Notes under the pieces: model-generated | The model's input: only the letters and a program-made list of their open reading frames with translations | Databases searched by the model: none | What the model was told of the DNA's origin: nothing | Position numbers and translations under genes: made by a program | Assembly (NCBI GenBank): GCA_029204045.2 | Contig: JAQNDB010000501.1 | Coordinates: forward strand, 16,434 to 80,433 | Direction of reading: 5' to 3' | Origin: Tillandsia leiboldiana | Lineage: Eukaryota > Streptophyta > Magnoliopsida > Poales > Bromeliaceae | Length of the DNA stretch: 64,000 bases | Part shown: positions 42,775 through 51,805 of the stretch, piece after piece | How the letters are laid out: each line of letters begins with the position of its first letter | How positions within the stretch are numbered: position 1 is the stretch's first letter

Positions 42775-45700
42775 TGTGAGGACCTGGATCCCCACGACGA
42801 GAATACTGGTTGACCAGCAGCTTCTGGAGGCCTATGGGGCGTGTCAGTGGTATTTGGGCACCAATTGGACACAAGTGATGGGCTCAGTGTGTTAAGTGGA
42901 TCACGTGGGTGATCGGTGGACCCCGTCGAATGCTTAGAAGTGATTTTGCGCGCAATGAATATTAAATTTGGGCTCAGCACGAAGTTTGGACAAAAGAACA
43001 TCTTCCCGGATGCCTTCGGCAATTTTTAGAGTTGGAATTTGGCAAATCGGACTTCGGATTTGGATTCAGTGCGCGAAAATGATGAAAATGGACTATTCAC
43101 TTGTATTTTTCGGAGCCCGGATGACGCGCGCAATTTTCGAGGCATCTTGGTACTGTTCCGGCGCCGGCGCCGGCGGCGGGCAGCGGCGGCAGCGGCGGAG
43201 CGCGGCGCGGGCAGGCGCGGGCAGGTGCGTGGTCCACCGCGGGGAGCGTGCACCGGTCGCGGGCCACGTGGCGGATCCCGGTTGGGCCGGCGCGGGGGCG
43301 CGGTCCACGGGAAAAGGCGCGGTGCACGGTGGACCGGAGGGTGACACGTGGCGGCTTATGATTTGACGGTGCAGTGGACCGGGTCCACGGTGTGTGTGTG
43401 GGTGACCTCGGGGCGCGTGCCTGGCAGGGGGGTGCAGGCGGCGCTGACAGCGCGCACGTGGGCGTGGCAGCGACGCGTTGACTGGGTGCGTGCCACGTGT
43501 CGGCTGTGCAGTGAGCCACGTGTCGTGCAGTGGACGGTCAGGAGTGTTGTCGCCTGTTTGGCGGGCGACGTGGAGGCCCAGGGGAGTTTCGGGCTGCTAC
43601 AGTGCGCGCCCGAAAGTCCCAAGCGCCCGGAAATTGGGACATATCCGGTATTATTTGATTTGTTTCTGGAGCTTTTAAAAGTGGATCCGAGCCTTCTTCC
43701 TTCCCCTTTTCCGCCATTTCTGTGTCTCCTCTCACCATGGCACCTTCAGCAAAGATGATCCCCGAGTTTTGCTGCATCCATCTGCAAAGTTTTGAGATTT
43801 TTGGTGGCACGCTTATCGAGGTTTCCATTTTTACGGCGCGGCGCGACGCTCGTCCATTTGGGTTCCCCTTCGTCGCGTTTCGGTGCGCGAGCTCTCCCGT
43901 CCTACTCCTACCACCTTTTTGAGTGATTTCTTCGCCGCTGGATCCGCGACGGACAGATCTACGATCTAGGTATTTTCAGCTTTCCCTCATTTCGCGCTTT
44001 TCGAGGTGTTTGTTCGAGCTTACTGTGACGCCATTTCTGTGAAGGAGTTTTGGACAGCGGCGTGGTTTTTCGGCGATATCTCCGCAACCGGGCATCGTAT
44101 GGTGACGTGCTTGTACACTTTTTTCATCTACTCGACGCAAGGAATATCACAGTATTTTTCTTGGATTTTTCTGAGTTTTGCCCGAAGGTATATGTTCTTC
44201 CCCTTATCTGTAAATGGAATTACAGTTATTTTGCTGTGTGGTTTTGCGCACCTGTACTGTGGAATTTGTAACTCGGCCTACGGGGCTCGGAATTGGACGT
44301 GCAGGTACTTGTTTCGAAGGTATCGACGCGAGGATTGCTGTGATATTTTTATTGGATTTTTTTGGGCACTTTCTGCAGGTGAAAACTGCACGTCTTCGGG
44401 ACTGTTTTCTGATGTGGTTTATGTGGATTATTTTTGGAATAAAAGTGTAATGTTGGACCTTATTGTTGTACTCAGGGGTGTTTTCAGTTGTTTGGAGCCA
44501 AGGCTTGCGCGACATGTACCGAGGGTGTAATTTTGGCAGATTTTGGACTGTGAGCGTCTACACACTTCACCGACTTCAGGTTTGCCTTGGTTTAAGCGCT
44601 TCAGGTGGGTAAGCTTAATATCAGTAACTGTATAAGGCAATGATAAGATCTTCATGGATGTCTATGTTATGGCGAATATATGTGTACTTGTGGGAATGTC
44701 ACCCCTCCATGACTGATATCATGCATGTTTAATGTACAACCCATATTTAGCATCGAGAGGAAAAGCTTGAATAATGGCCTAGATCATACAGATTGATTTG
44801 CTTTAGTAATGATCGTTTAGCATGCCCGGTTACACATAGTCTTTTATGATATGATTACTCGATGGAGTAGGGGGCTATATCTATGTGTGGTTATTATTAT
44901 GATCATTCTGTTGATGGGTCCTGGATTGTGGACAGGTTTAGTTCTTTAGGGATTCCGGCATGTTCTTTATTCCTAGAGGATCTATTATTATGCTTTACCC
45001 CCTTTCATTTCCTTGAGAACAAAAGCATGCTTGTATGGACATATAGTTAGGCCATCTTTTATTGCTACACTACTTATTGGAACTTGACTTAGGAGAAACC
45101 ATGCTTTTCCTTTCTCCTTCTTTGTTAGTCAGGTGGCCAGTGTTGCTCGGGTTCGAGCAGGGATCTGGGTAGTGTAGTCGGGACTTGGTGTCTGGGACAG
45201 GTTGGATTAGTGTGGGGCTTTGCGGCAACCGCGGATATTTGGCGGTCGACCGGATATTTACTTATGCACCAGATTGGGTATTTAGTTTCCTTAGGGGTTG
45301 AGCTTTCCCACTTCGATCGGAGTGTGCGACCGTGCCGGTCAGGAGCCGGTCTATCACTTATGTGGGTGCGACCGTGCCGGTCAGGAGCCGGTCCGTCACT
45401 TATTCGGGTGCGACCGTGCCGGTCAGGAGCCGGTCTATCACTTGATTTGGGTGCGACCGTACCGGCCAGTAGTCGGTCTGTCACCTATTTTGGGATGCGA
45501 CCGTACCGGTCAGTAGTCGGTCAGTATTCCCGCAGATGAGTTCGACAGCAGGCAGGCAGTACCAGTATTTCTGGCGTCACGAGATTGGGTCTATTACAGA
45601 CGTTTACTTTACTGTTACACTCGTGTCAGGGGGACCGAGTGGAGTCTAGTAGCCGTGTTTAGACCAGTGCTAGTGTTGTTGGGAACCGTTTGGGGATACG

Positions 45701-46579
45701 GTGGTCCCAAGGTCCTTCTGAGTTGTTGACCGTTGTATAGGCAGGCAGGCATAGCAGGCATAGGCAGGCAGGCAGGCATAGCAGGCATAGGCAGGCAGGC
45801 AGGCATAGCAGGCAGGCAGGCATAGCAGGCATAGGCAGGCAGGCAGACATAGCAGGCATAGGCAGGTAGGCAGGTATGGCAGGTATGGCAGGTATGGCAG
45901 GCACAGCAAGCATAGAGGCTTGATTGCTGTTGAGAGTCTCCAGCTTCCTTATTTTCAGTCTTTACGGCTTTGGTTAGTTTTTGTCTCTTGAGGACTTAGT
46001 GGGCAGACCGTCGGGTCTCGCGGTGTTACCCACTGAGAACTCCCCTTTTGGTGTAGTTCTCACACCCTTTGGGGTTTTTCCCCCTCCTTTTTCCTTCCTC
46101 TCCTTTGTTTTGCAGAGTCATAGCGGATGTTGCTGATTCTGCGGTTGTTGATCGAGCCGAGGGAGTCACGAGCTAGATTCCTTCCCGTCGTTGGAGAGTA
46201 GCGGTACCCCCTTCAGAGGAGATCCTCAGTAGCTTAGTTGTTTTATTTTTTCCTCTTTTGAGTGACAGATGTAGTGAGGATATATTATGTACCGAGAGAC
46301 TGTACACTGATGTATATTGGAGATATCTCCCGTTTGAGTTCTGAGTTTTGTATATGAGGATATTGTACGATTCCTATTTTGGGAGGTGGACGTTGTTGTA
46401 TTATTTCCAGTTGTACAGTGGTTGGTTTTAATTATACAGCAGTTTTTCATTTCTAGCTCTGATATCTGTTAGCTGTAGTACTTTTTTTGCAGGTAGGACA
46501 CTTCGCCTATGCGGGCTTTGGCATAGGTGGCGGATCTGTTGGCGAGCCCGGGTCGCAGTTTCGACCCCGGGGCGTGACA
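42775..46579 (+). repeat. 3' LTR of gypsy A
   Basis: It is 3805 bp, uninterrupted, and shows what the 5' LTR looked like before the Cassandra-like insertion. The 42-bp repeat lies at about 45324-45530 and the minisatellite at about 45738-45905. The target duplication CAATT follows. Confidence 0.95.
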
Positions 46580-47061
46580 CAATTCGTGGCGCAATGTTGG
46601 TGTGCCAACAGGTGAAAGCGAAACATCAGCAACCGGCGGGGAAACAAACGCTTCGTCTTACGAGGGAAGTAGTAGCAGGAAAGACCCCTTACGAAGAGTA
46701 ATGTTGGTCTCGACCCCAGGAGAACTCTTAGAAGGGAATACTTTGTACATTCCTTTCCAATAAGGATGTGAGGACTTAGTTGTCTTATGTGTTGGCTATT
46801 TATTTATGGGTCAACTAGGTCCAACTTCTTGCCTCGTGACAATAGGCCCAGGAGACTAATAAGTTGAGTTGGGTGAGCGGAGTAAGTTGAGTGGGGCTGC
46901 GGTCCACAATAGACCTAACGGCAAGAGGCCCAACAATAGACCCAACGTCTAGGTGGGTTGAGTCCGGTCAAGATCCGTGGCGTTGTGACAGTACGCCTTA
47001 AGTAAATTAGTTGCGTATTCCTAACAGTTCGAGCTTTTGGGATTAATGGTTGGCACCAACG
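46580..47061 (+). pseudogene. pol: End of the decayed host gypsy pol, then unassigned sequence
   Basis: The first 70 or so bases continue the integrase zinc-binding domain cut at 9301: cysteine codons and then CQQVKAKHQQPAGK-like sequence (one base short in the first part). From about 46680 no protein similarity is visible. TGTGAGGAC at 46767 resembles a gypsy LTR start and might be the host element's own 3' LTR, but the following bases do not match A or C. The last five bases (CAACG, 47057-47061) could be the target duplicate of Sirevirus III, whose other end is outside the window. Confidence 0.6.
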
Positions 47062-48062
47062 TGTTGGGTTATGTATAATTGGATCTAAATAGGTGTAAAA
47101 AACACCTAGAGGGGGGTGAATAGGTGTAAACAATAAACACTCAAAAATCTTTGCGATATAAAACCCAATGCGGAAAAATAAATAACACGCAGAGATTTTT
47201 ACGTGGAAAACTCCAATCCGGAGTAAAAAACCACGGGACCGATAACACGGTGAAATCCACTAGAATTAACACACGTACAAGGTGATTTACCGTACACACT
47301 TACGACTCAACCTTTTCCATACGCTCCTAGTAGATCTTCTCCGCTCGCTCCGCAACGCTGCTCGAATCCACGATTAGCGTCCAACGCCGAATCCACGGCG
47401 TCCAACGTCGAGTCCACGACGTCCGACCGAATCCACAGTCTTCACCCAGTAGCACGCTTCGAATCCACGAACGTACCTCGCTCCGAATCCACGAGAGCGG
47501 TAGCACCTTGAATCCACAAGGCCACACGAGTCCACGCGCCGATTTTGGGAAAATCGTTGTTTTTGGGTGGTGATGATCCGCCGAATACTTAGATTAGAAA
47601 TAGATCGGAAATACCATCTAAGTATTCATTAATTTGATTCTACTCAAAATCTGAGTTTGGAAAACCTAGAATCAAATTAATAATATAGATGAAGAAACAT
47701 AGAATTAAAACATGTATTTCCTTTCTTCTCTATATGTGGATTTTTCTTTTTCGGTCGTATTTTACACTTACCCTAAAAGATGAATCATAGGGTCTATTTA
47801 TAGGTTAGAAACCATTGGAAGAAGATAAGCATAAAAAACTAACCATTTCTGGAATTTTGCAGGACGACAGTCCGGACTGGAATTGACGGTCCGGACTGTC
47901 TCAGCGAAACAGATTATTTCCAGAAAAGACGACATTCGGGGTCCGGACTGCAATCCACGGTCCGGACTGTTCATGCAATTTCAACAATTCTTACGTTCGG
48001 GGTCCAAATAAAGATATTTTTGTTCGGGGTCCAATTTCAACAATTCTTACGTTCGGGGTCCA
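47062..48062 (-). repeat. 3' LTR of Sirevirus III, truncated in U3
   Basis: It begins TGTTGGGTT (element end ...CCCAACA). The hairpin array is at about 47362-47540. U3 palindromes start at 47869, 47888, 47940 and 47959. The U3 start and polypurine tract are missing. Near 47980-48062 short words (CAATTTCAACAATTCTTACG, GTTCGGGGTCC, AAGATATTTTTGTT) are repeated like filler at a repaired break, after which element interior (similar to 21190 onward) begins. Confidence 0.8.
47362..47540 (-). repeat. Array of mini-hairpins with constant loop (Sirevirus III LTR)
   Basis: Eight motifs, with plus-strand loop AATCCA (two read AGTCCA), have stems such as CGCCG/CGGCG, ACGTCG/CGACGT, TTCG/CGAA and CCTTG/CAAGG. 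One copy reads GACCG/CAGTC and is imperfect. Order and spacing follow the element II array. Confidence 0.82.
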
Positions 48063-48738
48063 ACCTAGAATCAAGAAAATTCAAAAAGATATTTTTGTTG
48101 ATATCACCATACAACAAAAATTTACATTGGAGATCCAAATAAAGATAAATACATGAGTTAAACTCCTAAAACAGACTCTTGACTTAGACATCTGTAATCT
48201 CTGCAAAAAGAAGCATTCTTGACAAAAGAAATCGTTAGATACCTCAAGAATTTTTAACAATCAAAACCAAACACAGAGATAGAGTTTATACTCATCATGA
48301 CATTTGCAAATTCAGATATGTATGAAAATCATAATCAAAAATCGACATATCTTCTAAACAATACAAATCCAAATGTCACAGAAAGGTTAGTCAACAAGCA
48401 ACTTGTTAGTTATATTACATGCCCAAATAGTTAGTCGAATAGTTAGTTGAGGCATGCATCAAATCACAAGATAAAAACACAAAAAGTTGAAGTTATACTT
48501 ACCTTAGTTTCAGCATTGTGCATTGTTCAATTACTGTTCAAAGTTCAAAGTTCTCTAAACTCTCTCCCCCTTTTTGTCACAAAACGAAGCCAAAATTACA
48601 AAATTTAAGGAGAGTTAAAAAAAAAGTTCAAACGATAAGAAAAACCTGAGAACTAAGACTAAAAAACTAGAGGTAAAAACCTGCACAAAAAGATTAAGAA
48701 TCTGCACTAGAAAAAGAAAAGAAATTAGAGTGCACAAA
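48063..48738 (-). other. 3' non-coding region of Sirevirus III
   Basis: AT-rich, no gene. It aligns with 21190-21990 of element II. One purine tract (minus strand AAAAAGGGGGAGAG) is near 48563-48577. Confidence 0.75.
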
Positions 48739-49080
48739 TTAGTGATCTGAGTCTGAGTCATCAGAGGCACTGCATCCCATTTTTGAAAACATTCTCTTCA
48801 TTAACTTCTTCATGGAGGAGACTTTCTTAGTCAATGTTATTTGGGATGCTGTGATAATTTCAAGTTCGTCTGAGATTCGCCTCTGTTCTTTGGTGAGCTG
48901 CTCTTGTTCAAAAGATAGGCGTTGTTGCTGCTTGTAAATTGAGGTTACCGATGCTTCTTCATCTGGTCCGGGTCTTTGTCGTGATGGAGAAGCAGAGGTG
49001 CCGACACACGGTTTCTTTCCAGAGGAAGGAGTCGGAGTAACATGAGGCAATTTGTGAAGGGACTTAACAATTGTGGATTC
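48739..49080 (-). pseudogene. C-terminal part of the Sirevirus III env-like ORF
   Basis: About 113 codons: a proline/serine-rich linker, then a charged coiled coil (QQQRLSFEQEQLTKEQRR, then MKKLMKRMFSKMG) and an acidic tail. It joins in frame with 59461-60551 when gypsy F and one copy of GATTC are removed. It is homologous to the C-terminus of the element II ORF (21996 onward). Confidence 0.85.
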
Positions 49081-51768
49081 TGTCACGCCCCGGGGGTTTG
49101 TTTTAGCGGAAACGGCATTCTTTTTTTTTTTTTGAAAGGTCTCTTTCTTTCCCGGTGCGTGCCCAGACCCGCCGCACATACAGGATCTCTCTGCAAACGG
49201 ACAGAGTCTCCCCTGTACGTGCACGGCGTGTGGTTGAATACATCTCCCAAGCAAACATAACCATTCAATCACAACATTCAATTTCATACAACCAGTATTC
49301 TAAATATTTAAGCGCATGGCCACTTCAACTTGAAAGGATAAATCCGCGGTTTTTAAAGAGTGCCCACCCGGCACTTAAGTTTTGAAAACGAGTTTCGAAA
49401 TCAGCATAAACCCCAGGGTTTTGAAAACGGTGCCCACACAACACTTAGGTTTTGAAAACGGTTTTCGCAATCTTTTCTTTGTTTTTGTTTCGCTTTTCAA
49501 ATGGCCAGTAGGAAATAAAGGAGAAGGTAGTGCATAAACAGAAAATCAAATACCGACATCTACGTCGACCCCACAAGGGTATCGGGAACCTCACACATGC
49601 CCACAATATAAATGAAAAGCTGAAAAGAAAAGGAAAGTATAAAGTTCAGAGTCTCCAACGGTCCCGCTGTGTCCGCCCCGTCCTCACCGCCACCTACCTC
49701 TCCCCTCGCCTGGGCCCTGTCACGAAGTGGGAAGTCAGTGACTAATAAACGCCGTGCAAGGGAAAATAATAAAAACAAACCGTGGCGACAACCGGAGCAA
49801 CCACCCTTTTGGGAAGGGGGGGGAAAAAGGTAACCTGTATATCTGCATCCTGTAATACCCGGCCGCGTCGGTCCACTACCGACGGCCCCATACCGTACCT
49901 GCAACACCGCGACCGCGCCGGACAACTAAACCGGCGGGTCGCTCCGCTCGCACCTAGGCGCCTCAACCCCACAACTAATAAGGGGCCCCCACTACGTCAC
50001 CTCGTGGGTAAACACGGGTTCTACGACCTCTTTTCCGGAAAAGCGCACCCTCTGCGGTGGCCAAACCGCGGGTGCGCGTGTGGCAACCTCGAGCCCAGTA
50101 ACCGTAACCACCATCATGTCAGTATCACAATAAGAATAATAAGAGTAATGAGGTAAATGAGGTAAATGAGGTAAATGAGGTAAATGAGGTAAGTGAGGTA
50201 AAGTGCATAATCGAAAACAAGGTAATACTGCGCGCACTCGAAGGAGGCCCGCTGACATATAAGGGTTGAAAAAGAAGAACACCGTCGGCGATCGACGCTA
50301 GTCATTATAGCGAACCCACTAACATGCATAAGCTTTCACCCGTCATTATGTAACCCCAGTACACTTAGAATAGACCCCGTCCAATAAGATAGAATTTAGA
50401 GGCTAGGAATAAAGTAAAAACAACCCACCTGTCGCCAGTAGAAAAACCACGCTCGGCTCCCCGCGTCCCGGCGCGCTCCCCGAAGCTGCAAGACGGGATC
50501 CCCGGGCGGGGAGGTCAAGAACCTTTAAACGCGAAGTAAGGAAAAGCCCCAACACCGGCCGGCCCCCGACGGCAGCGACCGAACCCCCCACGCGCCGCCG
50601 TGCTGTCCGCGCGGCGCCTCGCATGTGCGGGCTGCCCCGCGGCCACCCCGCATGCGGGCGCCCCGCACGGCACCCCCGCATGCGCGGCCTGCACCGCGCG
50701 GTGCCCCCCGCATGCGCGGGCTGCCCCGCGCGGCGCCCCGCATGCGGGTGCCCCGCACGGCACCCCCGCATGCGCGGGCCGCACCGCGCGGTGCCCCCGC
50801 ATGCGCGGGCTGCCCCGCGCGGCGCCCCGCACGCGGGTGCCCCGCACGGCGCCCCCGCATGCGCGGGCTGCGCCGCGCGGTGCCCCCGCATGCGCAGGCT
50901 GCCCCGCGCGGCGCTCCGCACGCGGGTGCCCCGCACGGCGCCCCCGCATGCGCGGGCTGCACCGCGCGGTGCCCCCGCATGCGCGGGCTGCCCCGCGCGG
51001 CGCCTTGCATGCGGTTACCCCGCACGGCGCCCCCGTGCGGCGGCACGCCCCTCTCCTTCCCTCTCCGACGAAGATCAAGAAACCCCCACCCTCCCCGCTC
51101 GTGACGAGAAAAAGACAAGAAAAGAAAACGAAAACACGGCTCACCTTGTCTTGGTCGGTACCGGGCGAAGGAGAGGGATCGTCCTCTTCGCGTTCGTCGG
51201 ATCTTTGCGGGGAGGCGATCGATCTCTTCTCTTCCACGCCGGCCGATGGAAAGGACGAGGGTTTTTTTTTTTGGGGACCGCTCCTCGTCCACGCTCGGAT
51301 ATTATACGCCAAGGAGGGGGAGGCGAGGTTTAGGAAACCTAATTCCCAAGGCCGACTACTTAGACGTTTTGGGCGTAGTGGATTTTGGACCCCAAAATTA
51401 ATTTTAACCCCTCGGGTGAAAGGAAAACAAAAAGGGGTGATCGAAACCCATACCTCAAACTGGTCGACTAAACTCGATCTGATTGCGGACCAGAGTTCGG
51501 TCCGCCCCCGGTAATTGTGTAAGTCACCTGGGCTACGGTACCAGCTTCCGGAATTTATTCTGGGAGAACCGGGGGTCGGAATCCAAAACCGATCGCGCCG
51601 CCGGTCTCCGTTTCGCGAGCTTTATTAACCAAAAATACCCGCGAGCCCCGACCGTCTGCCCAGAAAAATAAGGAAAAATTACCCTCGAACCCCTATTGTC
51701 AACCAGACGGTTCAATAAAAAATCGACGGAAAGCCCCGAAAGGTAAAAATAAATCCGCGGTTATCACA
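49081..51768 (-). repeat. 3' LTR of gypsy F
   Basis: Plus-strand ends are TGTCACGCCCC and GGTTATCACA. It holds a poly-T run near 49125, a nine-base ATGAGGTAA repeat (50148-50207) and a GC-rich 89-bp tandem repeat (about 50590-51045). Long frames through the GC-rich repeat are not genes. Confidence 0.94.
50590..51045. repeat. GC-rich 89-bp tandem repeat rich in GCATGC and GCGCGG palindromes
   Basis: About five units: the word CCCCCGCATGCGCGGGC recurs at 50763, 50852 and 50941 (period 89), with related earlier units. Each unit has CCGCATGCGCGG-like and CCGCGCGG palindromes. A second copy is in the other LTR at about 58281-58736. It lies downstream of the inferred promoter in element orientation, which would make the RNA leader strongly structured. 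Confidence 0.85.
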
Positions 51769-51805
51769 CCACTCACCTCTAAAAAACGAGTTTCGTCCTC
51801 GAAAC

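Larger units (their letters stand above)
9302..46579 (+). mobile_element. Gypsy element A: long-LTR, non-autonomous Ty3/gypsy, heavily invaded
   Basis: The ends are LTRs starting TGTGAGGACCTG and ending GGGGCGTGACA, at 9302-17909 (interrupted) and 42775-46579. The target duplication CAATT is at 9297-9301 and 46580-46584. The interior carries only decayed gag and pol pieces, split by Sirevirus II at 19814-41177. A purine tract (AGTGGGGGAGGA, 42763-42774) precedes the 3' LTR, and the words CGAGGACGAAACTT before it are common at the 3' end of plant Tekay-type gypsy elements. It is closely related to element C. Without insertions it is about 11 kb. Confidence 0.92.

Noticed and set aside
46767..47056. 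A further LTR starting TGTGAGGAC at 46767
   Set aside because: Only nine or ten bases match the A/C LTR start and no second copy or downstream similarity is seen in the window.
50515..51514. Long overlapping frames on both strands in the GC-rich repeat of the gypsy F LTR (and 58206-59206)
   Set aside because: All frames are open because of the high-GC 89-bp repeat; the content is low complexity and both LTRs carry the same.
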